Positions 44,636-58,000 of a stretch of DNA of 64,000 nt are shown one piece after another. Each line of letters starts with the position of its first letter. Within the stretch, counting starts at the first letter, position 1. A model generated the notes under the pieces. That model did no database searches, was not told the origin of the DNA, and saw only the letters and a list, made by a program, of their open reading frames with translations. Made by a program: the position numbers and the translations under genes. The stretch is from positions 25,665,068 to 25,729,067 of the forward strand of contig NC_090952.1 in the NCBI RefSeq assembly GCF_040807025.1, given 5' to 3'. This DNA comes from Struthio camelus (taxonomy: Eukaryota; Chordata; Aves; Struthioniformes; Struthionidae).

Positions 44636-45843
44636 AGCCGGTTTTTGCATCTTTATTTGAAATGAATGGTTTCCAGAGACACAGGGTTAGTCCTACCGCC
44701 CTGTTATCACTACAACAAGACTGGTGAGCGGCTCACTCTCCACAAGGACACAGAGGACAGAGGGCCCCGGGCCAGGGCCCAGAACAATATATACAGGCTC
44801 AACAGACAGTGCCGAGACCCATGTACAGCTCAGGAAAACCGAACAGGACACGAGGAAGGGAAGGAGGCAGAAGGGAACAGCAAAGCCGGAGCCCCGCTCG
44901 GCCCAGGCTGGGTGCCAGGGCCCCGCAGCGGCAGGAGGCGGACGAGGAGGAGGAGGAGGAGGAGGAAGGCCAGGCAGACCTCGCTCTTCTGCTTCTCCCC
45001 CCCCCCGAGCCCCATCCAGCTTGCAGCACTGCAAGCAGCTTGCACCGCGGAGGGACGCGGGTGACGCGAGGCTCAGGTCCCCCGGGAGCCGCAAAAGGCG
45101 CCGGCAGGCAGAGGCGGGCAGTGCTGTCCCAGTCCCGTGTCCGTCTGTGCGCTTTCTGCCACCTCAAACGCTGACAAAAGCGGGAGCCGCAGCCAGGCTG
45201 GGTACTCCCCGACTCCCTCCGCGTCCCACCCGCCTGTCTCCCCCCCAAACCCCGGGCGTCAGCCCTGCTCCCACCCAACAGCGCAGAGGCTGCCCGCGGC
45301 CCATCCGCGCCTCTGCGCCCCACTGCCGTGGAAACGCTCTCCCAGGGCAGCGGGGCCGCGCCGGTCCTGCCGTGCCGCCCAAGCGGGTGTTACGAGCCTC
45401 GGGGCTGCTGGTCCCAGACAGTGCTCTGCCGAATTGTGCAGTTCCTGCCCCGGGGCGGGGGGAGACGGGGATTAGTGTCAGGGTGAGGGGAAGGGGGCTG
45501 CGGCCCGGCGGAGCAGGAGGACAGGGCCGGGCAGGGGTGGCCGCTCTGGTGGCTCGGCCACCGCCGCGCTGCAGGGCCTGGCCCCGGGGAAGACAGCCCG
45601 CCCACCCACCCGGCAGCCGGGACGAGAGGCAGGGCTGAGCGCAGGGGCCACGTACGGAGGAAAGGCCTGTTGCGAGCAGGGGGGGATGGCTGAGTCCAGC
45701 AACGATGAGGGGACAGCACTGCTGCAACTCCGGCCGGGGATCAGCGCTAGGCCCCCCCGCGCTGCACGGCCCCTGCCCTGCCGCCAGAGGCAGGGAGACG
45801 AGGCGTCCAGGACTGGAGCGGAGCCAGCTCGGCAGCGCCCCGC
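44636..45843 (-). other. ZMYM3: ZMYM3 3' UTR
   Basis: Inferred from the stop at 45844-45846 and the poly(A) signal at 44652-44657. It is GC-rich, with a (GAG/CTC)n microsatellite at about 44940-44970 and no credible coding frame. Similar in size to mammalian ZMYM3 3' UTRs. Confidence 0.6.
44652..44657 (-). other. ZMYM3: ZMYM3 poly(A) signal
   Basis: Minus-strand AATAAA, about 1.19 kb after the ZMYM3 stop, in a local AT-rich patch after GC-rich DNA. Cleavage is expected near 44635. Confidence 0.7.
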
Positions 45844-46042
45844 TCAGTCCATGTCATCCTCAAGGCCCCCGAGCCGGCTGTGCTCCTCGTAGATCTCCCT
45901 CACGGCCAGGATGCGGTTCAGCATGCTCTCCAGCATGCTCCTGTCCATGGGGATGACCGAATACCAGAGGGGCGACTCGGCAATGCACGACCGCTCGGGC
46001 TGCAGGTAGAAGATGTCGTTCCGGTTCCGCAGACTCTCGGGG
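45844..46042 (-). CDS. ZMYM3: ZMYM3 terminal coding exon
   Basis: 199 nt including the TGA stop. CPESLRNRNDIFYLQPERSC, IAESPLWYSVIPMDRSMLES, MLNRILAVREIYEEHSR. The last residues (LGGLEDDMD) differ slightly from human, where the tail is also acidic. Confidence 0.96.
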
Positions 46043-49000
46043 CTGCGAGGAGAGAGGAAGGTGAGCCCTGTGACAGCAGCATGGGCCTTGGTGCCTCCCA
46101 CCCCACCGGGGGCTTAGAAAGCCTAGCATGCCCCTGCCGGTTATCAAGGAGGGCTCAGACTTGCTTCAGGTGTCAGTCTCAGCCTCGAGCAGGACAAGGC
46201 CTGGAGCACCTCACTCAGGACCAAACTCCTTAGCCAGCCAAGCACCAAGACGCACATTCGATGCCTCTGTGTGCCGCACGAGAAGGCAAGGAGTGGAAGG
46301 AGCCAGAGAGGTGTTTCCTCAACCATGGGCAGTAAGCATTGCAGAGCCTGGGCAAGGCTTTACACTCAAAGAACTAACTCTGCATGTGTGGAGAGCAGCA
46401 GCCACTCCACAGGCTCCCACTGGAGCTGAAAGGTGGCCCCGGAAAGGACGCACGTCCCGTCTCCCAAGAAAGCCTCACCATTTGGAGAGATAAAATTCAT
46501 AGAACTTGACTGGACATCGGAGAGGGTTCATCCTGTTCTCCCGCTGCTCCAGGATTGGCATCTCCTCCTCGCGCTTCCGCTTTCCAGAAGTGCCCTCTGC
46601 AGAGGGGGACAGAGCAGGATCACAATTGGGAGCTGATGGGCGGAGGTAGGGGGAGGGAGAGACAGGTGCTCAGGCAGACCCTACCTCGGCCTTTCTTCTG
46701 CTTGGCAGGAGCATAGTAGCGGATGCTCACCACCTTCGCCATGCCACGGGCTGTGTTGCACTTGCGGGACTGGCGCACCACATTGGTGAAAGACAGCTGC
46801 ATGTGTTCCTCCGCTGTCTGCAGCCCAAAGAACTTGGTGTTGAAGAACATGAGGGTGTTGAGGAGCACAAAGGGCGAGTAAACACCCAGCTGCTTGCACT
46901 CCCAGAGGTGTTCCTCCTCAACACGTGAGAAAACTGCATCTGCAACACACAGACGAAGAATCAGGTCACACCCACAGTGGCCTTGTGCAGGCTCTAGGCT
47001 CGTTCAGGAGGGAACTAGAAGAATGACGTGCCTGCCTGGGATCCAGCTCCACACATCTGGGGAATATGGGCCTGGAGCATTCCCTTCACCCCAGGCAGAC
47101 AAACTCAGCTCAGCAGCGCAAGAGAGTTGTACTTCGCAACACTCACTTTGTGTGCACAGGGCAGTGTTGTGGAGCCAAGAACAGTTCCAGGAGGCTACTT
47201 CTCCAGAGCTGTCAGAGAGCTAGATGTTGGGTCTGCCCAGCCACAAACCATCCCAGAGTGTGGCCAAACCACGGGCCAGAACCCAGATCAATCCATACAG
47301 ATGGCCACAGAGTGAACTCGTCAGTGCTCCACCACATTCAGTGGGAGATAAAGAGCGAGCAGCAGGCCAGCTCCTGCCTAGACATACAGGTTTGAAGCCA
47401 AAGGCATCTGCTTGGAACAGCCAGCATGCAGAAAAGAGGCTGGACTAACCACAGACAGGACACTCTGGGATAGGGAGCCCAGATCACAGCATCCCAGATC
47501 ACAGCATCCCAAACAGCCTCTGCAGAGCTCTAAGTAACTTGCTCACAAGGCAGACAGGTAGCAGCACAGCAGCCTGGACCAACACTAGCGTGCAGGGCTC
47601 ACTCGTGGAGTGGGAATGCAAAGCAGGCATGGGCCATCAGGCCTCCTGCCTTGGTGTCCTCTTTGCCAAATGGCCGAGACATTGCTGCGAAATGAACTGT
47701 TGTAAAGATGCAAGCTGTACCAGGGCACAAAGCAACCATGCTCTGTTCCCAGCCACCCTGACTCTGGGCAAGAAAAGCTGCTGAGGTGTAAACCAGGTCG
47801 GCTCTGCTGCTGGGGTGGGTAAGAAATAGTTCATTATGTCCCCAACGCACAGCGGGACAGCGCTCTCTGTGCCAAGGAAGAGAGCAGAGGCCGAGGGAGC
47901 ACAATCAGACCGCAGGATCCGAGGCCAGGAGCAGAAACCGCGTGCATGTTTGGTGACTCAAGGTAAGCTGGAGACACATACTGTTTGGTAAGATTGTGGG
48001 TTGCCAGCCACTCAGGGACTTGTTCAGCTCCTGCACGAAGGTCAGGTAGTAAAGGTCTGTAAATATATTCACCATACGATTGTTCTCGAGCAGGTACTAG
48101 AAAGGACAGAACACACAGTCAAGAGAGACATGGCAGCACCTGGGGTGCAAACCCTCCCCAGAGAGCCCAGGGTGCACACAGCGCACTCCTTGCACAGTCA
48201 GCACTGCAGGGGCAGACTCAAAGCCCAACAAAGCAGACTTGGAAGAAGGGACTGACTTTGGGGAGGTCTCCCGGCCCTCCTCAAGGATGTACATGAAAGG
48301 TGCAAGGCCAGGGAATAGCTGCCACCTAGGGCAGCTGCTAGGGTTGGGAACAGAGATCGAACCAGATGGGTTCCTATCTTGGGGTGAGGCACTGAAGATC
48401 AGAGGCTAATGAACCTCTCTGGGTCCCCAGAAGGCAGAAGAAAGAGTATTCGCTCCCCTCGCCATATCTGACCCCCAAGTTTGGCTGCGGAGGACTTGAG
48501 GGCAGCAAGCCCTCCCTCACCTGCTGGATGCCGAGGCAGAGGTAATAGATGCTGTCTGGTTCGTATCGCTCCCCATTGGGCCGTGTTATTTCCTTGACAA
48601 ACTGGGCCAGGCCATAGTTGAGCTCAGCAGCTGTGCAGGCCAAGATGTCTTCCTTGATCCTCATGGGCTTGGCTGCAGAGGCAAGCAAGGCAGCCTCAGG
48701 CAACAGCCTGCAAGGCCAGGAGCACCTCAAAACTCCGGGCCCTGGCTGCGAGGAGGCTGCTGCCACTCCACCGCGTACAGACAGGGCACTTACGACCAAA
48801 GCGCAGCTCCTCTCCCTTGCTCGTCTCTCCCCCTGCGTACTTGGCTTGCACCCAGGACTTCCAGGCGTTCACACCGTACGAGTAGTTCAACGCTGTGCAG
48901 CTGGGCTGGCTGCTCATTGAGTCTCGAGAACAGCTTTCAGTGAGCACCAGGCGCTTCTGCCCCTGCAGAGAAGTGTACTGTGAGGATGGGCATGTAGCCG

Positions 49001-52000
49001 GGACAGATGCAAGAGTCCTGGCCACCCCTTTAACCTGCTGACAGCCAGCTAGCTCCCTCTCAGCGTGTCTCTGTCCACCAGAGCAGCCTTCTGCTGACAG
49101 TTCAGCCAACAAGGCCCATTAGTTATGGGGACCATAGCTGAAGAGCCCAAGTTTCACCATCGCCTGTGGCGTTCGTGGCCCCTCCAAAGTGACAGGCAAG
49201 TATCATTTCCTTTCAAGGAGCAGCCCATGGTCCGGACATGACCAGAAGGGAGAGGGCACAACCTCCCCAGCACACCGAAGCCTCCAGCACGCTTCACCTT
49301 AGAGTATTTCCCAGATGCCAGCTCCAACTCCAAACCCACTGAGCTCTGAGCAGACTGTAACCACTAAGAGCTCACCTTTCGGACAGCACGAGGCAGGTCT
49401 TGCTCTGTGGACACATCTTCTGGCCCTACCAGCCCACAGTCGAAAAGGAAATCCACACTGGGGTTGATGTCTAGTGGGTCTGACAAGAAACACAAGCAAA
49501 AGGGCTCAGTTGAGCCATCTCATTCTGTTCCCAGCAGATGTAAGAGGTGGGCAGGAGTCTAAGCCAGGTTACACCTCTGTCCCCGACCTCTCTCAGTTGC
49601 TTCTTACAGCAGGACAAAGTGGGAATCTGCAGCCCAGCACTTCACACCCTCCGCCCCTGCCTGGCAGGAACTTTTAGCCACGGCCCAACAAAAGAAACAG
49701 CATCACCTGCCAGAGAGGCTAAGCTTTCTCAGACTAATCAGAGCCCAAAATTCCCCCTTCTGACAGTTTGCCAGCACTGGGGACAGCCTAGCACAAGCAC
49801 CCCAATTCTCTGTCCTTTGCTGCTAGCATCCTGCCTCAGTGCTGCTGTGCTCCTGCTTGTCCCTGCCCTTCCTTTCCACTTTCTGCCCTCTGAAGGGCAT
49901 GCACAGCAACCCTGCCATCTCCCCGATGTCCTGCCCTACCCACATCTCTCTCAGGCTTTGCTGGATCCCCTGGTATCACTCAGAAGCACGCCAGCACCTC
50001 TGCCCTGCTCTTTATGCTGTTGAAGTCAGCTTTCTATTTCCTTTTCTCTGCAGAAGTGTGTCCACAGCAGGTCAGTAAGTCTAGGAAAACAGACTTGTTC
50101 AAAAGCCGTGATCTCCTACCCACCGCTGTGAGCAATCACCTGCAAGATTCTCAGTTCGTGGCCTCAAACCTGGACAGTCAGAGGGCAGGGGGAGGGAGTT
50201 CACAGCATGCAGCTCTTAATGCTGCGGGCAAAGGAAGGCCGAGGGCCGCAGGAAGACCCCACTGCAGCACAAGCAGCCCTGCATGCCTAGTTCACCAAGC
50301 TCTTACTCTTAGGGAAGTCAGCCTCCAGGTCCTGGCCAGGCTCATCGAGGACGTTTGCCATCTTGACGGCCATAGCCAACACATCATCCCGTGCTGGCCC
50401 AAACAGATCACAGTCCTCCAGGAGTCCCTCTGCACTCTGGTTACTCACCAGGTCTGCAATGCAAAAGCAGAGCAAGAAACCCAACTTTAAAGAAAGCCTT
50501 CTGGCTGTTTTCCCTGTGACAGATAGAAAATGAAGTCAGGCTCCCTGGGGCACAGTCCTGTGCTCAGAGCAACCTCACACAGCAGTCCCACAACGGCTGC
50601 CCTGCCCAGCTTTCCGCGGACAGTGAGACATTGGACCTTTGTCCTCTCCCCAGCCACAGCCTACTGAGGCTTGGGGAAAGCAGCCCCCAACTAAGAAGAT
50701 ATGTGAAGTCAAGATTCCCAGTCTTCTTGCTGGGAAGCTCCATTTCAAGTAAGAGCCTGAAAAGCCATGTGAATAAACTAATTGTGCGTGCATGCCCCAG
50801 CACTGGCACCTCTGAAAGGGACAGTGGCAGACACCGCTCCCTGCTGTGGCACTTGCCTCCTGGTGCCTCCTCAGCAGCAGCCTAGCATTCGCTCTTTGCT
50901 GCTGCTGCCTTTCTGAGGCTTTTAGAGGAGTGGCAATAAGGAGAGATGGTCTGGCTCCAGGTGCAGGCAAACCCCCCCAAGACTCCTGTTGCTGGGCCAG
51001 ACCAAATCATGGTAGAACCTACCGCACAGGTCTGAGGAGGCCTTGTCCAGTTCTTCAGCCTCTGCAATCATCTCAGCCATGGCCAGGATGTCAGCCTCCA
51101 GTGGGTTGGAGGGGATCTTCACCTTCAGCTCCTCAATGGTCTCCACGATTTTATCTGTGCTCTCCAGTGTGGTGGGCAAGAACATTGGCACAGGCACCTG
51201 TTGACAGCAGGACAGCAGGCAGAGATCAGACATAGGCTGTGCCCACAAGGAGTTTTGGTGCAGCTGACTGCCACAAAAGCAGAGACTGGGAAGAGGACGG
51301 ACAGAGAAGCAAGGAGAGGCTGTGGCATGGCAGGGTCAAGACAGTAAAAGAGAATAGGAGCAGGTGGAGTGTGTCGCTTACCGGGACAGGCATGGAGAAA
51401 GGCACAGGTACTTTCTGGCAGTACATATGCATAGGCACAGGCACGAAGATCGGGACGGGGATTGGCAACACAATCACCTGGGGCTTCCAGTCAGCCTCTG
51501 ACAAGAGCAAAAGTATGTCAGTGAGCTTGCTCCCAACAGCTCCTCCACCCAGTCCAGCTGCGCACTGCCATGTCCACACAGCTGTCCAGTGCCACAGCCC
51601 TTTCAGCGACCAGCTACCAAGAGCTGCAGCAGCAGCAAGCTGAACACACCCCAGCAACAGGGGAGGCTTGCCGTTAGCCAGAGGAGCAAGCCCTGCCCCT
51701 TCAAGAGGCCTAGCTCCCTTGCACAGGCTGCAGGCCACGCGCATGCCTGAGAGCAGCTACACAGCGGAACTTGCTCAGCAGATGGCCCCTCAGGCAAGCT
51801 CATGATCTCCAGAGAAAGAGGTGCTGTCCCGCATGCAAGAAGAGGAGAAAGGTGGCCTGGAAGCAGGATAATGCTGCAGTGCTCTCTGCAGTTCTCCTTT
51901 TGCCATGGACAAGAACGGGCTCCCTACAGCTAGCCCTGCAGCGTGTGCACTGCGCTGCCCGGACGCTCCTCAGCATGGTGCCAAACACCCGGGGCGCTGT

Positions 52001-55000
52001 ACGGCATTTCAAGCTGGATTCACACTCAGTTTGAAGCACAGAAATGCTGCTCACCCCTCCAACAGAAAACACCCTGTGATCCAGCAGAGACGTGTCTTAT
52101 CTCCTTACCTGTCTGACATCCTTTGGACTTCATTTCTATTTTGCAGGAAACGCCCCGGTTCTGCATCAGTGGTTTACACATAGCAGCTTTGTTCTTCCGA
52201 GGGGTGGCTGGAACTGGAGGGGGCGGGGGAGGTGGCGCAGCTGGAGACATCTGGGCTGAGGAAGTCTTTGCTGACAACTGAGGAAATCCAGAAAGCAATA
52301 GGTTGGTGTCCGTGAGAGGCAGCACCACCTTCCCAACTGCGGGTGCAGCTAGAGACACTCCCAGACCTCAGGCCAAAGCACTTCCCGGAGCTTGGCAGCC
52401 CCCAATGCACAGGCTCTGGTCTGAGACTTGCTCAGCCCTCCCAGGCCCACATGTTCCCACAGTCAGATCTGGCCAAAGGATTGCTAAGCTGATCCTGACA
52501 ACCAGCACACCTTATGGCAGCCCTGCAACAGCCAGTAGAGAGTCTGGTACCAGTCGCTCCCATCCCACGGCACAGATGGGAATGCAGAGGGACAGTGACC
52601 GCGCTCAGGCACAGGGGAGCACCGTGCAAGGAGTCAGCCCCGCAGTAGCAAACTGCTCTGGTGCCCATGTGTGATTCCTGGGGAACGGGTTATTCTCTCC
52701 TTTGGCAGGAGGTATGCTTATGCTGCCCTCCCTAGCAGCCCCTCTCAGCTCCTACTGCCCAGGCCACCACCATCTTGAAATATATATGTTGTAAGAGAAC
52801 GAACAGCAAACACGTCCTTTCCTGGGGATGTCCCGTTATACCATCCGAGAACTCCTACCTCAAACAGGCCTTACCATGTTAGTCTCTGCTTTCTGTGGGG
52901 AAGAGGCAGGTGGTTTTGGCTCAGAAGTCTGACCTGTAAGAGAAAGCAATGACTCTTAGTTAGAGAGCTCCTGGGCTAACAGGTCCCACTGTTGGGACTG
53001 GAGGTGGCAGCAGCCACAGGCCAGAGGGCAGGGATAGGCTCTCCAGAAACTGGTCCTGGGTCACTCCAGGAACAGTTAGTCATTCCAAAATCTCTAGTCC
53101 TAGTAGCTCAGAAGACACTAGAACTCCAAAATCAAGTCACTCCCACATCATTTTACGCTCCCTTGCTGTCCACCCCATCCCCATCACAGCAGGTCAGGAG
53201 AAATCCCAGCCCTTCATAGAGAGGATATCCCCAGCTCTGCCTACTGGCTTGCTGTACCGAGCCATGACCCCTCCCTGTGCCTCCATCTCCCTGTGACAAA
53301 TATCTTGGCAAAGTGCTTCGAGATCCCTAGGAAGAAGGTGATAGAGCTAGAAGTAGTGCTATGAAATACCCCAGAAAGCACAGACACAGCTTTTCCACAG
53401 CACTGGCAATGCAGTCCGCTCCCCGCCAGGAAAGAGCAGATCACCAGCAGGTAGAAGGCATGCGTGGCAGACGCTACTCTCAGTGATAACGATATCATCG
53501 GGGCTCGGATGATGGTTCCGGCTTGCTCAGTCTGCAGAGAACCTGCACCCGTCACCCAGACTGGCTGCTGTGCTAAAAGAGCACCTTATCCAAGTGTCCC
53601 ATGAGGCCTGGTTACCCACGTGGCTGGGAGAAAGAACTGCCTTCTACAGCACTGACTAACCATGGGCCATGCATGAAGGAGACACCTGCAAAGAAAGCAG
53701 CAGGCCTCAGCACCCAAAGAAAGTGGCAGCTCCCTCCGCATCTCATAGTGACAGGCTCTTCACAGGTAAGACCCAGACTCAAAAAGGATCAACATCCAGG
53801 GCATTTGTACTGTGCGGATTTCCTTTGTCCTGAGGAAATGCAGGACAGTCCTTGAGCAAACGAGGGCACAGTGGGATTCACTTGATGACTGTGGCGGGGG
53901 GGGGGGGGGGGGGCGGGGAGAGGGAGGAGGAACGACACCACAGATAAGTGCCAGTCCAAGAAAGCTCCCTGGCCTGCAGCTGGGCAATCAGCTATAGCAT
54001 CTGCAAGTCTGTCAGTGGGTCCAAGCTGTTCCTGTGACCTGCCCAAAGCAGACAGGCAGCACTTCTAGACAAAACCCATCAGTGACTTGAATGGGGAAAG
54101 GCTGTGGGGTACGAGCAGAGTCTCTGCTGCAGCGGAAGCAAAAGTAAAGTGCAGCGTCCCACAAGCCACGGGTTTAGGACTGTGGGCAAGAAGATCTTCC
54201 CCAACGGAGTTCCATGTGCTACACAGCCAGGCCTCCAGCCAAACTGTAGTTTATTCTTGGCTCTCATGCCAAAACCAGCCAGGAACTGTTGAGGCATCAT
54301 CTGCACCAACTGCTGACTTCGGGCCCTCTCTCCTCTCCGGCTGAATGGCCCTGGGCAGAGCTTGTTCCTCTTGGAAGTCTTTGGGCACAGTTCTGCAGTA
54401 GAAGCTCCTCAATCACCTTGTTACACAGACACTGTTCCCAGTACAGGAACTGCCACTTTTACCACCAGCGATTGCTCTCAGGATCACCAGGCTGGCAGCA
54501 GCCACTCGGTCACAGCAATGAACGGTTTTAGGCAACCGCTAGCAACAAAAGTAGTAAGTTGGCAGCAGCTCTGCTCAAGATGGGGCTGAAAGCCAGACAG
54601 TCCCTTGTGAGCTGGCAATCCCGCTGCCAGGTCCACAGGAGACCCTGGCTGGACGGGGCAGCAGCTATACCATGCCACATGCTGCTGCTGAGTTGCTCTC
54701 CAAAATCCCCTGCACAGCTGGGGTGGCTCTTCTAAAACCTCTCTGTGTAAGTGCACAGCAGGCCTGGCTCCCAGCACCCTTTCCCTTCAAACTGACCGGT
54801 ATAACAGAGGTCCTAGGACAAGGATGTCCATAGCCATCCCAAAACAGGCAAGGAACGGGTGTGCCAGGACACAGAGAGGACCCAGCGCCATCAGTGACGT
54901 TCACAATGCTGCTTTTACAAAACTCCGTGGCTGCTGGAGCAGCCTGAAGCTTGTGCTCAGGCAAGCACTCACCGCTGTGGCAGAGCATCTCCTCGGCTTT

Positions 55001-58000
55001 CCTCAAAGTCCTCTGGCTCATAGGGCTCACGCAAAGGCCTCGCTGGCAGAGTGCTGGGCAACGCCCCACACGCTAAACGGAAAAGCTCTTGGCTATTTCC
55101 AGAAATGTGGTGGAAGGGGGTGCTCAGGAAATACTTCTGGTCCGTGGTGGCAGAGGGGGTTTTTAAGAGAGTCCTGCGGTCCATGACTCCAACAGGCAAT
55201 AGCCAAAAGGTGTGAAATAGATGCTTCCTTCAACAGGTAGCGGATGGCTTGCCGTGCCTGTGTTCCAAAGGCAGTGTTACAGGTCCCCCATATTTAATAT
55301 GCCTTGAAAGCAAAGAGTACAAATCCAACAGCATGACTAGCACTGTGGATTTCCTGGGCTAGCTACAGGAACGGGCAAACTTAACTGCCTCTTCCTCTAC
55401 CACAGCAGCAGGACACTGTGCCCCATCAAGCACTCTCCCTCTGGGCACCCAGTGCCAGCAGAAACCAACAGTTCTTTGTCCAGATCACTCCGGTGTGCTA
55501 CAACTCAAGCATGCCTGGCTGTCGCACCACACAACGTTTACACGGCATGGCTCTTGGATGGCAGGCCAGGGTTCCTCAGGCTGGAGGAACCTGCTGCTTC
55601 TGGCAGAGCAGCTCCGCCTTGCTCTTTAAGCAGTCCTGACATCCTGTGCTTTCCTCATCTTGCAGTTAGCCCACTGCTGTCAGGAGAGAGGAACCAGAAG
55701 GTCTAGAGACTGGGAACAGGGTCTCTCAGGGAAGGTCCTTGTCTCGGTTTCCCCTCCTTGGTCCATCCTAGCCAGGGTTTTAGACCTCGTGGAACTCCAG
55801 CAGGGCAGCAAAGCCCTGAGCCTGCAATATCGGTATCTGCCACCAAAGTGAATCACACCACAAGCTGCAGACATCTTATTAACCAGATCACGTTGCCTAG
55901 AAGATCCTGGCCTATGAAAGACCAAGCAGACCAAGCAGAATGAGACTAAGCGAGCGTCCGAGGGCCAAACGACGTCTTGTCACTTGTCACTATGAGAACC
56001 TTCCATCCTGAGGGACCCCAAAGCACTTTGCAATCTTCCATAAACAACTGGCTCAAGTTAATGATAGGAAACGGGGCAACAGGCAGTGAAAATCTCCTCT
56101 CCAGCTGGAACTCCATGGATGCAGAATTGGGTTATCCGGGACACGGGGTTGGCAACTCCCCAAAGCTGCCAGGGATCTTTGGATAAGTGGTAGGACTTCA
56201 ATCCACCATCACAAAACAGAGTGCCTCCAGCAGCTCAGTGCTCCCTCAAGAACGTTATAGGTTCAGCTCTGACTGAGGAGAGCCCACCTACAGCATCACC
56301 AGCACCACTTCCTGCAGCACCCTGCGTTTTCCTTGAATGTCTCCCATCCAAGCACTGACCTGGCCCAATCCTGCTTAGCTTATGAGATCTGAGAAGGTCA
56401 CAGCTCGGAGGTGGTGTGGGGCTGCAGGTGGATTATCATGCCAAACCACGCTGTCCCCTAACCCTGTAAATCGAGCTCTCCGCTGGCAACATGAGGATGG
56501 AGTCGCCCATTAAATCCCTGAGTATCCTCGCTAAGAGTGTGAGCTACAGGCAGCACGCTGGCACCGGCTCCTCCCGTCTGGGCCCTGTGTGTCATAGAAC
56601 CATAGACGTTAGAGATGGAGAAGCCCCATTAGGTCCCACTCCGTCCTTTCCCCCCCAGGGGCCAGTGCAGGATTGTTCCCTAGCGTCTCATCCAGTCCCA
56701 GGCAGGAAGCTTCCACCCCTCGCTGTTCGGTCTTCCCTGTGTCTCTCGGACTGAGCTATGCAGGTCCCCTCCCTCCCTCCTACTCACTGTTCAGCAGGCT
56801 CTCGGGCCCCTTCTGCGTGTCCAGGTTGGGCTGGTTCTGTTGATTGTAAAATCGCAGCAGACACTGCTGGTTGCAGAAGTGTTTGATTTGCCCTCGCCAG
56901 TGGATGGTTTCCAGCAGCTTCCCCTGACGCTTGCAGGCATGGCACCGAGCTGCCTAAAGCCCGCATCAGCAGGAGAGAAACAACGAGTAACTAACCACAC
57001 CCCCTCCGAGTGCAACACAACTCTCCAGTGAAAGGTGCACATGGCAAGGTGCTGTGAGCTTCCCCACAGCAGTGCCCTGCCAGTGCCAGCCGGGGACTCC
57101 AGCGGTGCGAACTTCTCACAGCAGCACTAGCCGCGGATCCAGCACTGTGAGCTTCCTCAGTGCAGTGCTCTGGCAGGATCAGCTGGGGACTCCAGCTACG
57201 TGAGCTTCCCCGTAGCAGTGTCCCGTCATTGCCAGGCAGGACTCCAGCAGTGCCAGGTTCTCCGCAGCAGTGCCAGCCAGACTCCAGCAGCGCGAACTTC
57301 GTCAGTGCAATGCCCACTTATTTGGGTGCCGTGCCCACCACAGCACTTAGCACAAGCTGCCAGTGCCAATACTGACCTTGAAGTACCAGAGCAAGTATTT
57401 GCTTTTGCAGTCTTCACTACAGAAGTCCCAGGTGCTGCCCTCCAGCTGCTCGGTGACCGCCCGCTGGCAGGTCTGAGAACAGTAGGTGCAGGTGATGCAG
57501 CACAGGCCCAGGTTCTTGGTGAAATCCTGTTTGTAAAGAAGCACACACCCTGCGGAGAAACAATAGGAGTGAAACCTTCCCAGGATGAACTGGGGGCCTC
57601 CCTGACCCAAACATGACCAGAATCCAGGTCTGCGGAGACAACAGAGCACACGCAACACACTGTAGGGAACAATCCAGCACTGGCCCCTGGGGCTGGGATA
57701 AGATGGGACCTCATGGGGACTTGCCATCTCTCACCTCCATGCTTCTAGGAAGAGTCTGACTCCAACCTCCTGTGTGCAGGAACCCAGCAGGCAGGGCAAG
57801 GCCAGGTCAGGCCAGCCCAGACGCAAGAGCGTAGAAGTGCATGATGACAGGAGGAGCGGAGCTGCCACCTGCTGTCTCCCCAGCCCCCAGAGAGAGAAAA
57901 GCTGTGAGAAAGCCCTCCCCAAGGACACAATGAACGGTAAAGATCTTGCCCTAGGGCCTGGCTGGACAGCAAGCCATCCCCACGACAGTCCTCCCTTCAC

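Larger units (their letters stand above)
46043..52874 (-). other. ZMYM3 introns, 3' half
   Basis: Introns longer than 300 bp are 46043-46478, 46940-47981, 48097-48520, 48963-49375, 49480-50306, 50454-51022, 51498-52108 and 52278-52874. Less GC-rich than the left part of the window. No repeats or genes recognised apart from a 15-bp direct duplication at about 47,485-47,511. Confidence 0.75.
52934..56787 (-). other. ZMYM3 largest intron
   Basis: 3.85 kb between the finger-10 exon and the short linker exon. Contains the MIR-like remnant, the G18 run, the 5S-headed SINE and the CR1 3' end. No additional exon recognised. Confidence 0.8.

Noticed and set aside
54969-55199. 76-residue minus-strand frame in the large ZMYM3 intron as an extra exon
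   Set aside because: No donor or acceptor places it in frame between the flanking exons, and no similarity to the ZMYM3 linker.
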